From Bacillota bacterium (GTDB taxonomy: Bacteria; Bacillota; Bacilli; Paenibacillales; NBRC-103111), in the NCBI GenBank assembly GCA_023393235.1, contig JAEWMH010000164.1:1-64000 (forward strand): DNA of 64,000 bases, written 5' to 3'. The position numbers and the translations under genes were made by a program. The notes beneath the pieces were generated by a model. The model ran no database searches. It had not been told where the DNA came from and saw only the letters and a program-made list of their open reading frames with translations. Shown here piece after piece: positions 9,286 to 17,850 of this stretch. Position 1 is the first letter of the stretch. The number at the start of each line of letters is the position of its first letter.

Positions 9286-9316
9286 AAAATAAAAAAACCT
9301 TCCCGCCGCAGGAAGG
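9286..9316 (-). terminator. Terminator in the panB leader (possible attenuator)
   Basis: CCTTCCTGC/GCGGGAAGG hairpin followed by seven T, ending about 25 nt before the panB ATG. The upstream lipoprotein gene has its own terminator at 9483-9516, so this second one should act on the panB leader transcript itself. Confidence 0.75.
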
Positions 9317-9482
9317 CCGATAAGGTCACAAAAAGACATGGTTCAGTTGTCTTATGATCCCTTCTGTCTCGGTCCAAACGGCTCAGAGCAGAATCCGATA
9401 TAAGGGTTAGCATTCCCAAAACGGTTAGAAAGTGCGGTTCCGGTGCGGATACCGCCTTACTTGCATCATACTGCAATTGATG
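9317..9482 (-). promoter_or_regulatory. panBCD leader region with promoter; candidate cis-regulatory RNA
   Basis: TTGGCT, 18 nt, TATGAT (TATGAT at about 9466-9471) can be read just after the upstream terminator, which gives a leader of about 190 nt before panB. It contains a hairpin GCGGTATCC/GGAACCGC and ends in the terminator at 9286-9316. Pan-motif RNAs are known in 5' UTRs of pantothenate genes. Whether this is one needs a covariance-model search. No T-box sequence (AGGGTGGNACC) is present. Confidence 0.5.
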
Positions 9483-9516
9483 AAAAAAAGCCAATGATTT
9501 TCATTCAATCATTTGG
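9483..9516 (-). terminator. Intrinsic terminator of the lipoprotein gene
   Basis: CCAAATGATT and AATCATTGG pair around a short loop, followed by seven T. The 5' arm overlaps the stop codon of the gene at 9509. Confidence 0.75.
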
Positions 9517-10003
9517 AGGGAAATTCCTTTTCCAGCAGTTTTTCATCACTGTCTCTGTAAATTTTCCAAGCTCCGTTTTCCTTTTTGAAGCCCATCTGGC
9601 CGGTTTTCTCCACTTCAGCCTGGCCATTCTCATTGGTAATCAAAACATTTAGCGTATAAAAAAATTCAAGGGTATCTTCTTCGGCATTCTCATCAGGTTT
9701 GAAGGTAACGGAACGGAGTGAAATGGTGCTTTTGAATAAGTTCGCCATGTAAATGGGATGATACCCTTCCCGGTTCTTCAGCAGCTTGTCGTAGCGGGCA
9801 TTGGTCAAAAACGGCTTCAGCCTTTCATTCACCGCATCCTGCTCATCGGACCAGTTCTCCTGCTTTACATTGTACTGTGTTTCCTTATAGGCAGTGCCCA
9901 ATTGCATGGCATCCTTCTCCGTAAAATCCGTTTTGGAGCAAGCCGTAAGGGTGAGCAGCACCATGGCGGTAAGTCCTAAAGTCCAAAGAAGCAACTGTTT
10001 CAT
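9509..10003 (-). CDS. Putative lipoprotein of unknown function
   Basis: A 164-residue exported protein. Basic start MKQ, hydrophobic stretch LLLWTLGLTAMVLLTL and lipobox LTAC with Cys22 as the predicted lipidation site. The mature part is charged and probably alpha/beta (SVTFKPDENAEEDTLEFFYTLNVLI, MGFKKENGAWKIYRDSD), resembling small NTF2-like or DUF4878-type lipoproteins, an assignment not made with certainty. It lies between birA and panB with its own terminator. Confidence 0.7.
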   Translation of the reverse strand: MKQLLLWTLGLTAMVLLTLTACSKTDFTEKDAMQLGTAYKETQYNVKQENWSDEQDAVNERLKPFLTNARYDKLLKNREGYHPIYMANLFKSTISLRSVTFKPDENAEEDTLEFFYTLNVLITNENGQAEVEKTGQMGFKKENGAWKIYRDSDEKLLEKEFPSK

Positions 10004-10034
10004 CTTTGTCCTCCTTATGGTTTACCGTGATTAC

Positions 10035-11006
10035 CTATGGATTTCTGGCATCTGCCGAATAGATGGTCCGTTCTGTGCCGTCAGCCATCCGCAAGATCAG
10101 TCCGCCCCATTCATTCAGTCCTACCGCCGTACCTTCAAAATCTCCGTTTGCATCAGAAGAACGCACGGTCTGCCCCAGCGTAGCTGCCGAAGCCTCCCAC
10201 AGCGTCCGGATGGGGCTGAAGCCTTGGGCGTAATAGAGGGCGTAGAGCTCCTCCAGCTGTCCCAGGAATTCGGCGATCAATCTGGCACGGTCAATCCGCT
10301 TGCCGGACTCGATCAAGAGAGACGTTGCTTTGGGGACAAGCTCCTCCGGATAATCCGACTGCTCCAGATTGCAGCTAATGCCTACACCCGTGACAATATA
10401 CTGCAGCTGCTCATTCTCCGCACTGGATTCCAATAGAATACCGCTGATTTTTTTGCCGTTGATCAACAGGTCATTCGGCCATTTGATGCCCGGATTCACC
10501 TCGGGCACCACCCTGCGGATGGCCCGGTTAAGCGCCACTGCGGCCAGCAGGGTCAGATGCGGCGTTAAGTGCAGGGGGATTTCCGGCTTCACGACCAGAC
10601 TCATATATATGCCTTTGCCTTTGGGGGAATGCCAATGCCTCCCCAACCGGCCCCTGCCTGCCGTTTGGCGCTCCGCCAGCACCAGTGTCCCTTCCGGCGC
10701 ACCATCCCGGATCAGACGCTGGGCTACATTCTGCGTGGAATCCACCTCGTCGAAGCAGTGGATGCTCTTGCCCAGAACCCGGGTTCGCAGATAAGGAAGA
10801 ATATCAGCGGGTGAAAGGGTATCCGGCTGGGATAACAGCCGGTATCCCCGCCGCGGTACAGCTTCAAACGTATAACCGTCCTCCTTCAGCGCTTGGATAT
10901 GCTTCCAGATGGCCGTACGGCTGACCTCCAGGGCCTTGCTGATGTCACCACCGGACAGGTAGGCGCCTCCCGCATTCCTAAACAGTTCCAAAAGACGGTG
11001 CTTCAT
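10035..11006 (-). CDS. birA: Bifunctional biotin-protein ligase / biotin operon repressor
   Basis: Makes biotinyl-AMP, biotinylates acetyl-CoA carboxylase and represses biotin genes. 323 residues. N-terminal winged helix (about 1-60; GGDISKALEVSRTAIWKHIQ), so this is a regulatory type II BirA, followed by the ligase core with TAGRGRLGRHWHSP (biotinyl-AMP loop) and GIKWPNDLLINGKKISGIL, and a small SH3-like C-terminal domain. Start ATG at 11006 with GGGGGAGG. It begins 1 nt after the cca stop codon, so it is coupled to cca as in B. subtilis. Confidence 0.95.
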   Translation of the reverse strand: MKHRLLELFRNAGGAYLSGGDISKALEVSRTAIWKHIQALKEDGYTFEAVPRRGYRLLSQPDTLSPADILPYLRTRVLGKSIHCFDEVDSTQNVAQRLIRDGAPEGTLVLAERQTAGRGRLGRHWHSPKGKGIYMSLVVKPEIPLHLTPHLTLLAAVALNRAIRRVVPEVNPGIKWPNDLLINGKKISGILLESSAENEQLQYIVTGVGISCNLEQSDYPEELVPKATSLLIESGKRIDRARLIAEFLGQLEELYALYYAQGFSPIRTLWEASAATLGQTVRSSDANGDFEGTAVGLNEWGGLILRMADGTERTIYSADARNP

Positions 11007-11007
11007 C

Positions 11008-12309
11008 TTATGCACCTCCCCCGCTCTCCAGTGCCGCTTCCAGCAAAGCCGCTTTTGTATTGGCGACCCGGCCCACCGCAGCAACCCGCAGCAAACGGGA
11101 CATTGCCGCGCCTACCCAAGGACCGGCCCCGCGTCCCGAAGCGGCAATCAGCTCACCGCCGGTAACCGCCAGCTCCTTCAGTTCTTTGATACGCAGCCCG
11201 TCCAGCCAAGTTTGACCGTGATCCACAGCCAGCCGGATTCCGCTTGCTACAGGAAAACCTTCCTGCTCCAGTATTTTCATCACCGCAAGCCAGTCCGCTG
11301 CAGCCTCCACCCCAATTTGCAAAGTGTTTAGCTGCCATACCTCAGCTGCAGAGCAATTCTCCAGCTCACTGCACACCCGGCTCATGTCCGGCGTCCATTC
11401 TATGGCCGTTACCCACTCGCCAAACTCGGCAGCTCTGGAGAACCGTTCCACGTCCTTGAGGGAGAAGGTCAGCTTCCGAAGCAGCTCCCGGCATTGTCCG
11501 GCCCTCAAACCCGACAACAAAACCACGAGAATCCAGCGCCGGTCCGCTTCTGTTAATGCAGGCAGCGTCTTCAGCTCCGCAGGCAGACTGGGGCTGGATA
11601 TATCCGAATAGGACCACGCCAGCTTTTCCTTGGTAAACCCGAGCAAGCCGCTTTCGGCAAGCAGCCTCCAGCCTTCATACGGATGGGGACCTCCCATCAT
11701 CCGTTCCAGCTCCACCCGCACCCGCTCCATCGCTACATGGAGCAGCAGCTCCCGCCGCTCCAGCACCGCCTGCCAGGTGGCCTCATCTACGGCAAGCCCG
11801 TAGACAGAGGCGAACCGGACACAGCGCAGCATCCGCAGCGCATCCTCCCGGAACCGCTCGGCCGGGTCCCCGACACAGCGGAGAAGGCCAGCCTTCAGAT
11901 CCTCTTTCCCGCCGAAGGGATCGCGTATGGCGCCATGCCGGTCCATTGCCATGGCGTTCATGGTGAAGTCCCGCCGCCGCAGGTCCTCTTCCAGCTCCGA
12001 GATGAATTCCACCTCATCCGGCCTGCGGAAGTCCGCGTAATCGGATTCCTTGCGGAAGGTGGTCACCTCGAAGGTTTCCCCCTCCGCCAGGACCGTTACC
12101 GTGCCATGCTTCAGGCCTGTGGGAATCGTCCGTGCAAACAGCTTAACCACCTCTTCCGGCCTGGCCGAGGTGGCAATATCAATATCCTTTACCGGCTTGC
12201 CGAGATACTTATCCCTCACATAGCCGCCGACAAAATAGGCTTCATAACCGGCCTGCTCCAAATGCTCCAACAGGCCGATGCCCAGCTTCTCCAATTTGCT
12301 CCACACCAT
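11008..12309 (-). CDS. cca: CCA-adding enzyme (tRNA nucleotidyltransferase)
   Basis: Adds or repairs the 3' CCA of tRNAs. 433 residues, class II enzyme. Nucleotidyltransferase motif A is GGYVRDKYLGKPVKDIDIAT with the DxD carboxylates, followed by RRDFTMNAMA, the nucleotide-selecting EDALRMLRCVRFA and a C-terminal tRNA-binding region. Both tRNA genes in the window already encode CCA, so the role is likely repair plus maturation of others. ATG at 12309. Its start falls just before the bshA stop codon region (bshA ends at 12314). Confidence 0.95.
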   Translation of the reverse strand: MVWSKLEKLGIGLLEHLEQAGYEAYFVGGYVRDKYLGKPVKDIDIATSARPEEVVKLFARTIPTGLKHGTVTVLAEGETFEVTTFRKESDYADFRRPDEVEFISELEEDLRRRDFTMNAMAMDRHGAIRDPFGGKEDLKAGLLRCVGDPAERFREDALRMLRCVRFASVYGLAVDEATWQAVLERRELLLHVAMERVRVELERMMGGPHPYEGWRLLAESGLLGFTKEKLAWSYSDISSPSLPAELKTLPALTEADRRWILVVLLSGLRAGQCRELLRKLTFSLKDVERFSRAAEFGEWVTAIEWTPDMSRVCSELENCSAAEVWQLNTLQIGVEAAADWLAVMKILEQEGFPVASGIRLAVDHGQTWLDGLRIKELKELAVTGGELIAASGRGAGPWVGAAMSRLLRVAAVGRVANTKAALLEAALESGGGA

Positions 12310-12313
12310 TTCA

Positions 12314-13504
12314 TTACCCCAGACAGCTTAATTTAGAATCGGCGCTTCCGTCCCCGGCATTGCGCTCCGGTGCGGCCCGCCCCAGTACACGGTAATAAAT
12401 ATCCTCATAATCCGCCGTAATGCGGTTATTGCAGAAGGCGTTGCGGGCTCTGGACAGACAAGCCTCCACCATACGCTGGTACAGGTCGCCGTCCGACAAA
12501 AGACGGATGGCATCCCTGGCCATTTTGTCCGTATCTCCCACTGGGGACAGATAGCCTGTTTCCCCATCCTTCACCAGCTCCGGAATACCGCCGGCCAAGG
12601 AGCCTACTGTCGGTACGCCGCAGGCCATCGCCTCCAGGGCCACCAAACCGAAGCTTTCCTTCTCGGAAGGAAGCAGCAGCAGATCGGCCAAGGAGATCAC
12701 CTCAGCCACATCATCCTGCTTGCCGCAGAAGGAAACCCGGTCGCTGATGCCCAGCTCCTTCACCCTGGCCATCACCTTGGACAGATCCGGCCCTTCTCCT
12801 ACGAACAGGAGCCTGGACGGGATGTTGTCATTCACCTTGGCGAACACCTCCACCACATCCAGCACCCGCTTCACCGGGCGGAAGTTGCTGATATGCATCA
12901 GAATCTTTTCGTCCACATGGGCGAATTCGGCTCTCAGCTTGCTGACATTGCGGGGGTAATACACCCGTTTGTCCACGAAGTTATAGGTCAGGTCGATGGG
13001 CCGGTCCACCAGCAGGGTCTCCCGGGTTTCCCGGATCAGATCCTCCGATACAGCGGTTACCGCATCGCTTTGATTGATAGCGTAACGGATGAGGTCCGAC
13101 AGGGAATCATCCTGTGCCAGAACCGTTATATCCGTGCCATGCAGGGTCGTGACAACCTTCAAGTGATCCCCCACCATTTGTTTGGCGAGGAGCGCACACA
13201 CCGCATGCGGTATGGCATAATGCACATGCAATAGATCCAGCTTCTCCCGTTTGGCTACCTGCGCCAGCTTGCTGGCCAGCGACAGATCGTACGGAGGATA
13301 GCGGAATACATAATAATCGCTTACTTCCACCTCGTGAAAGAATATATGCTTATCGAATCTGCCCAGACGAAACGGGATACTGTGCGTGATGAAGTGTACA
13401 TCGTGACCCTTTTCCGCCAGCATTTTTCCCAGCTCTGTGGCAACCACGCCGGAGCCGCCCAGCGTTGGATAGCACGTGATGCCGATCCGCAAGGTTTCGC
13501 TCAT
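12314..13504 (-). CDS. bshA: N-acetyl-alpha-D-glucosaminyl L-malate synthase
   Basis: First step of bacillithiol synthesis: transfer of GlcNAc from UDP-GlcNAc to L-malate. 396 residues, GT4/GT-B glycosyltransferase with an N-terminal TLGGSGVVATELG loop, FRPVKRVLDVVEVF, and the C-terminal E-x7-E region LLLPSEKESFGLVALEAMACG. A C-terminal tail of about 15 residues is longer than in B. subtilis. It lies directly downstream of bshB1 in the conserved dapB-mgsA-bshB1-bshA-cca-birA order. Confidence 0.95.
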   Translation of the reverse strand: MSETLRIGITCYPTLGGSGVVATELGKMLAEKGHDVHFITHSIPFRLGRFDKHIFFHEVEVSDYYVFRYPPYDLSLASKLAQVAKREKLDLLHVHYAIPHAVCALLAKQMVGDHLKVVTTLHGTDITVLAQDDSLSDLIRYAINQSDAVTAVSEDLIRETRETLLVDRPIDLTYNFVDKRVYYPRNVSKLRAEFAHVDEKILMHISNFRPVKRVLDVVEVFAKVNDNIPSRLLFVGEGPDLSKVMARVKELGISDRVSFCGKQDDVAEVISLADLLLLPSEKESFGLVALEAMACGVPTVGSLAGGIPELVKDGETGYLSPVGDTDKMARDAIRLLSDGDLYQRMVEACLSRARNAFCNNRITADYEDIYYRVLGRAAPERNAGDGSADSKLSCLG

Positions 13505-13537
13505 ATCCGATCCCCTTTCTCTTGCCGGGACATACCT

Positions 13538-14239
13538 TTATACAAACAAATTCACCTCATGAGGCATGAGGGAAACAAATCCTTCCGCATATGTAAGGCC
13601 GAGCTTCTGCCCCAGCAGCCGGTCTCTGGCTTCCACCCGGGTTAAATACGATTGGTTCAGCGGAGTGGCCACATAGTCGTTTTCCGGTCCGGCCGCCGTA
13701 AATTGGGAGCGGTAGGCGGATAAGGCCGCTGTTTTCCGGTCATAGAACCCACCCGCATCCACCACCAAATCGGCATCATAAACGTCGTTGATAAAATAAA
13801 ACAGCAGCTTTTCCACCAAAACCGGCTCACTCTCCGGAAGATACCGCCGCAGCTTGGCGTTGAAAACCGCCTCCTTCACCAGATGGCTGCAAGCCACATG
13901 ATCAGGATGGCGGTCCTGCCAATAAGGCGCCATGACGATCCGGGGATGGTGCCTGCGGATCTCCAGGGTGACCGCGTCGATGTGCTCCTTGCATATCAAC
14001 AGCCCCCGGTCCGGGAGGCCCAGATTGGTGCGGAGGGTGAGGTCCAGTATGTCTGAGGCCTGCTCCGCTTCAAGCTTACGGGTTTCCACATCCCCGTTGG
14101 AGGACATCTCCGCCTGGGTCAGGTCGCAGATGCCTACCCGAAGACCGGCGGAGGTATGTTTACAGATGGTGGCTCCCATGCCGATTTCGGCATCGTCCGG
14201 ATGGGCGCCGAAAATCAGGATATCCAATCCGTTCGTCAT
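13538..14239 (-). CDS. bshB1: Bacillithiol biosynthesis deacetylase BshB1
   Basis: Zn-dependent LmbE/PIG-L deacetylase that converts GlcNAc-malate to GlcN-malate. 233 residues. Metal motif [12 protein letters not shown] near residues 12-23 and the third ligand in the [13 protein letters not shown] segment. The ATG at 14239 overlaps the mgsA stop codon by 4 nt. bshC is not in the window. Confidence 0.95.
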   Translation of the reverse strand: MTNGLDILIFGAHPDDAEIGMGATICKHTSAGLRVGICDLTQAEMSSNGDVETRKLEAEQASDILDLTLRTNLGLPDRGLLICKEHIDAVTLEIRRHHPRIVMAPYWQDRHPDHVACSHLVKEAVFNAKLRRYLPESEPVLVEKLLFYFINDVYDADLVVDAGGFYDRKTAALSAYRSQFTAAGPENDYVATPLNQSYLTRVEARDRLLGQKLGLTYAEGFVSLMPHEVNLFV

Positions 14240-14664
14240 CCCTCAACACCCGGCTTGTATTTATGAACCAGCTCCCGCCAGGCGAAATCCCCGCGCTCCA
14301 GTGCCTTAATCAGAATCTCGGCCGTCGCGATATTGGTGGCGACAGGAATCCCCTGTACATCGCACAGGCGCAGGAGCGCCGTGATGTCGGGCTCGTGGGG
14401 CTGGGCCATCAACGGATCACGCAGAAAGATGACCAGGTCCATCTCATTTTGGGCAACTAAAGCGCCGATCTGCTGGTCGCCTCCCAGCGGCCCGGACATA
14501 AAACGCTTGACGGTAAGGTTGGTGGCATCCATAATCCGTTGCCCGGTGGTGCCGGTGGCAAACAGCTCATGGTCATCGCAGAATACATGTTCGAAGGCTA
14601 CCACAAAATTGACCATTTCTTCTTTTTTTCGGTCATGGGCGATCAAGGCTATCTTCATGGGCAT
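14236..14664 (-). CDS. mgsA: Methylglyoxal synthase
   Basis: Converts dihydroxyacetone phosphate to methylglyoxal and phosphate, a bypass of glycolysis under phosphate stress. 142 residues, normal length. Conserved [15 protein letters not shown], phosphate-binding [21 protein letters not shown] and [15 protein letters not shown] with the catalytic Asp. The start at 14664 (MPMKIAL) has AAGGGGAGAG. An ATG two codons later is possible. The cluster with bacillithiol genes fits the role of bacillithiol in methylglyoxal detoxification. Confidence 0.95.
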   Translation of the reverse strand: MPMKIALIAHDRKKEEMVNFVVAFEHVFCDDHELFATGTTGQRIMDATNLTVKRFMSGPLGGDQQIGALVAQNEMDLVIFLRDPLMAQPHEPDITALLRLCDVQGIPVATNIATAEILIKALERGDFAWRELVHKYKPGVEG

Positions 14665-14751
14665 CGTACTCTCTCCCCTTCTTGTCATTCGAAGGAACGC
14701 ATTGAGCCTCCGGCTCGCTTCATTCTCTCTCTTTTTCGTTACACCACAGGT

Positions 14752-15564
14752 TCAATCAATAAAATGCTCGAAGCCGTACACCATCCCCGTGGTTTGCAGG
14801 ACCTTCTTGACGGCTATATTGACTCCGGGCATATATCCGGCGCGTTCGAAGGAATCATGGCGGATTTTGAGGGTCTGGCCATACCCGCCGAACACTACCT
14901 CCTGCTGGGCGAATACACCGGGAAGGCGGACGCTGTGGATTCTAAACCCATTGTAGTACCCGCCGCGGCTTCCTTCAATAGTTTCCTCTTCCTCCGGGTT
15001 GCCCTGGCGCAGCTCCCTGCGGTTTTCCGCAATGAGCTCCGCTGTTTTGATCGCCGTACCCGAGGGCGCATCCAGCTTCTGGTCCCCATGGAATTCGATA
15101 ATTTCCACATGGGGCATGTACTTGGCAGCCTGGGCGGCAAACTTCATCATGAGAATAGCTCCGATGGAAAAATTGGGGGCGATCAGCCCGCCGATCCCCC
15201 GCTCTTGGCACTGCTTGTCCAATTCGGCAATATCCTCCGGCGTAAAGCCGGTGGTGCCGATAACCGGCCGTACGCCGCAGCGGATGGCCACACTGGTATT
15301 CACGACAGCAGATTGGGGAATGGTGAAATCCACCAGAACATCGGGGCCGGTCCGGATAAGGGTTTCCTCCAGATCCCGGGTAAGAGATACTCCGCAATCC
15401 GGAAGCCCAACCAGGCTTGCCGCATCCTGGCCTTCCCCGTAGTGGTCCACAGCGGCAACAAGCTTCAGTTCCGGGTCCTCCAGGACCATCTTGACTACTT
15501 CTTTGCCCATCCGCCCGCTTGCGCCCGATACCGCAACTTTAATGATGTTTGTCATCCGCTTCAC
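14752..15564 (-). CDS. dapB: 4-hydroxy-tetrahydrodipicolinate reductase
   Basis: NAD(P)H-dependent step in lysine and diaminopimelate synthesis, also needed for spore dipicolinate. 270 residues. Nucleotide-binding VSGASGRMGKEVV and the catalytic segment IIEFHGDQKLDAPSGTA. In most DapB proteins this segment reads HH before the loop. Here it is His-Gly, keeping the catalytic His and the Lys. Start: GTG at 15564 with AAGGA five nt upstream, or ATG at 15555. First gene of the dapB-mgsA-bshB1-bshA-cca-birA string. Confidence 0.94.
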   Translation of the reverse strand: MKRMTNIIKVAVSGASGRMGKEVVKMVLEDPELKLVAAVDHYGEGQDAASLVGLPDCGVSLTRDLEETLIRTGPDVLVDFTIPQSAVVNTSVAIRCGVRPVIGTTGFTPEDIAELDKQCQERGIGGLIAPNFSIGAILMMKFAAQAAKYMPHVEIIEFHGDQKLDAPSGTAIKTAELIAENRRELRQGNPEEEETIEGSRGGYYNGFRIHSVRLPGVFAQQEVVFGGYGQTLKIRHDSFERAGYMPGVNIAVKKVLQTTGMVYGFEHFID

Positions 15565-15608
15565 CTAGTTCCTTCCATCTTGATCTCTATTGTCTGCCAT
15601 TCGTGCTT

Positions 15609-16127
15609 TTACGTATTGCGCAGCGTCTTGGACAGACGCTTTTCCAGCTCGGCCTGCAGCCCGCGGACCCTTTCGTGCTGGGGATTCAGCCGCGAAGCCT
15701 CCTTCAAAGCCGCAATCGCCTGAGGGTACTCCTCCAGCTCGCCCAAGGCATATCCCAACAGCAGACGCGCCTCTACCGACAAGGGATCCAACCGGATCGC
15801 CTCCTTCAAGAGCGTGACTGCCAAGTACAGCTGCGCCCCCCCTTGCTTGAGGCATGCTTCTGCCTGAACCGCTTTTTCCTTAGCCAAAAGGTAATCCAGA
15901 TGCAGCTGGTACACCGGTTCTCCGGCAGATAGCCGCAGCGCTTCCCGGGCGTAACCCAAAGCCTCCGGCAGTTTATCGCTTCTGGCGCAGGTAATGGACA
16001 GCCGGTAATAATAATCCGGATTATCCGGCTCCAGGGCAACCGCTTCGAGAAACCATTCCACTGCCGCTTCAAAGTCGCTTTTCAAAATCGCTTCATACGC
16101 TCGTTGGATCGCCTCGGCGCCATTCAT
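15609..16127 (-). CDS. Tetratricopeptide-repeat protein
   Basis: 172 residues made almost wholly of TPR helices: AYEAILKSDFEAAVEWFLEA, YRLSITCARSDKLPEALGYA, LYLAVTLLKEAIRLDPLSVE and LLLGYALGELEEYPQAIAAL. No signal peptide and no enzyme motif. ATG at 16127 with GGGAGGGG. It lies between the MazG-like gene and dapB in the same orientation and close spacing, so it is probably co-transcribed with them. Function unknown. Confidence 0.75.
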   Translation of the reverse strand: MNGAEAIQRAYEAILKSDFEAAVEWFLEAVALEPDNPDYYYRLSITCARSDKLPEALGYAREALRLSAGEPVYQLHLDYLLAKEKAVQAEACLKQGGAQLYLAVTLLKEAIRLDPLSVEARLLLGYALGELEEYPQAIAALKEASRLNPQHERVRGLQAELEKRLSKTLRNT

Positions 16128-16173
16128 TCTATCCCCTCCCATAACCCGGTGTTAACCAGGTGGATGAGATATT

Positions 16174-16521
16174 TTATGACGGGAGCTCGCTATCGGTGTC
16201 CCGCCGCTGCCAGCGGTTGGCGTCGCGCGTATTGAATTTGTGCATCACCTTGTGATGTGCCTCCGTTAAATCAATCCCGAGGGAATTGGCAAAACACACG
16301 GTAATAAACAAAATGTCGCCCAATTCCAGCTCTATGGAATTCTCGGCTTCATCGGGCTTTTTGGGTTTTTCGCCGAACCGGTGATTCACTTCCCGGGCCA
16401 ACTCCCCGACTTCCTCCGTCATTCTGGCCAGCATGGTCATGGGGCTGAAATAGCCTTCCTTGAACTGGGATATGTATTGGTCCACTTCCTGCTGGATATC
16501 CTGAAGCGTCTTCGCCTGCAA
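16174..16521 (-). CDS. MazG-like nucleotide pyrophosphohydrolase (YpjD family)
   Basis: 115 residues of the all-alpha NTP-PPase fold: LARMTEEVGELAREVNHRFG carries the EExxE metal motif and IELELGDILFITVCFANSLG the second ExxD motif. It likely hydrolyses non-canonical or excess (d)NTPs. It starts with TTG at 16521 (AAGGAGG nine nt upstream). B. subtilis ypjD has the same place before dapB. Confidence 0.88.
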   Translation of the reverse strand: MQAKTLQDIQQEVDQYISQFKEGYFSPMTMLARMTEEVGELAREVNHRFGEKPKKPDEAENSIELELGDILFITVCFANSLGIDLTEAHHKVMHKFNTRDANRWQRRDTDSELPS

Positions 16522-16693
16522 AGCCTTCCGCCTCCTTGAACGTAGCCTGCTTGTTACCTTGGTGCATGTTTACATACGATAATAGCATTGATTGTCGGGT
16601 TTTGCACATAGGGAAATGAGAAACCCGCCCGCCTTAATCCGAAGCCCGATTCAATTTACAGCTGCCCGGCGTCCATAAAAAGAAAAAACAGGG

Positions 16694-16699
16694 TATAAT
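16694..16699 (+). promoter_or_regulatory. -10 box upstream of the yitT-family gene
   Basis: A perfect TATAAT in the divergent region, about 70 nt before the start. No good -35 hexamer is present at the right distance. Confidence 0.4.
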
Positions 16700-16771
16700 G
16701 GATGCTGTATGCAGCCATTGTTACCCTGAATTCACACGGGCTTGATTCTTGGAAGGGGTGTTGGGAACAAG

Positions 16772-17641
16772 ATGCCAAACCGCAGGCAGTGGGACTTGTG
16801 GAAAACGTTGTTCTTCATTGTGTTGGGGGCCGCCATCTATGCGTTCGGATTGCATTATTTTGTCATCTCCAACCAGCTGATGGAAGGCGGCGTTACCGGC
16901 ATCGCCCTGCTTTTGTATTATGCCGGCGGGCTCCCTCCTTCGGTAACCACATTAGCTTTGAACATTCCCCTGTTTATAGTAGGCTGGAGCATTCTGGGCA
17001 AGCAGCCTATGCGTCTGACGATTCTGGGTACTGTGGCGGTTTCCCTGTTCCTCGCCTTGATGGAGCGCTGGATTCACGCAGGCTGGATCAAACCCTTCGA
17101 GAAGCCGGATGATCTCCTGCTGGTCGCCCTTTATGCCGGCATCACCCTGGGAACGGGCTTGGGGCTGGTATTCCGGTTCGGCGGCACAACGGGAGGCGGC
17201 GATATTATCGCCCGTCTCGGCAACAAATACCGGGGCTGGAGTATGGGCCAGGTGATCCTGGGTTTTGATGCCGTGGTGATCGGTGCGGCTCTGTTTTATT
17301 TGCCCCAGGAACGGGTGCTGTACACCCTGGTATCAGTATTCATCGCCACCCGCATGATCGACTTCATCACCGAAGGGGCTTACGCGGCCAAGGAGTTTAC
17401 CGTCATTACCGATAAAGGCGAGGAGCTTGCCGCAGCCATCACCAAGGAGCTGGACCGGGGAGTAACGCTGCTGCCTGCTATCGGGGCGTATTCCCAAGCC
17501 GCCAAAAGTATGGTGTACTGCATTGTCGGGCGTGCCGAGGTAAGACGGCTGAAGACCTTGGTGCGCTCCGTCGATCCCCAAGCCTTTATCGTGATCAATG
17601 ATGTGCACGACGTATTGGGTGAAGGGTTTAAGAAGGAGTAG
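16772..17641 (+). CDS. YitT family membrane protein (DUF161 + DUF2179)
   Basis: 289-residue integral membrane protein of the YitT/YpjC family, transport role suspected but unproven. About five to six membrane segments in the first 200 residues (TLFFIVLGAAIYAFGLHYFV, LALNIPLFIVGWSIL, VAVSLFLALMERW, LLVALYAGITLGTGLGLVF), the family signature FGGTTGGGDIIARL, then a soluble DUF2179 domain (EFTVITDKGEEL, SVDPQAFIVINDVHDVLG). The start at 16772 is chosen because the family begins near the first membrane helix. A TTG at 16742 is also open. Same place as ypjC of B. subtilis, but here it points the opposite way to its neighbours. Confidence 0.85.
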   Translation: MPNRRQWDLWKTLFFIVLGAAIYAFGLHYFVISNQLMEGGVTGIALLLYYAGGLPPSVTTLALNIPLFIVGWSILGKQPMRLTILGTVAVSLFLALMERWIHAGWIKPFEKPDDLLLVALYAGITLGTGLGLVFRFGGTTGGGDIIARLGNKYRGWSMGQVILGFDAVVIGAALFYLPQERVLYTLVSVFIATRMIDFITEGAYAAKEFTVITDKGEELAAAITKELDRGVTLLPAIGAYSQAAKSMVYCIVGRAEVRRLKTLVRSVDPQAFIVINDVHDVLGEGFKKE

Positions 17642-17656
17642 CCGCTTACTTGCGGC

Positions 17657-17836
17657 GTAACGGAACTTACGACCCTTAATGGCTAAGCCTCGATTATTGC
17701 TGTAACGGAACTTAAGAGCTGTTACCGCGGAAATTCGTCTGACTGGAGCCCTTTTTGAGCCGCTAAGAGTCGCTTGGTTCCGTTACGCCGATAAAATAAC
17801 GGTTTTCTGCTTCTAAGAGCCGGAAAGTTCCGTTAG
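17657..17836. repeat. Four-unit palindromic intergenic element, family B, copy 1
   Basis: Direct units at 17657 and 17702 (each GTAACGGAACTTA) and inverted units at 17764-17786 and 17814-17836 (TAAGAG ... TTCCGTTA). It fills the 209-bp gap between two convergent genes, starting 16 bp after the yitT-family stop and ending 14 bp before the ypjB stop. The direct pair is 45 bp apart and the inverted pair 50 bp. It could act as a two-way terminator or mRNA-stabilising structure. No U-run is present. Confidence 0.8.
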
Positions 17837-17850
17837 CGCATGCAAGGAAA

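Noticed and set aside
9276..9494. 72-codon frame on the minus strand upstream of panB
   Set aside because: It has no ribosome binding site, runs through the leader hairpin and terminator and shows no protein-like pattern.
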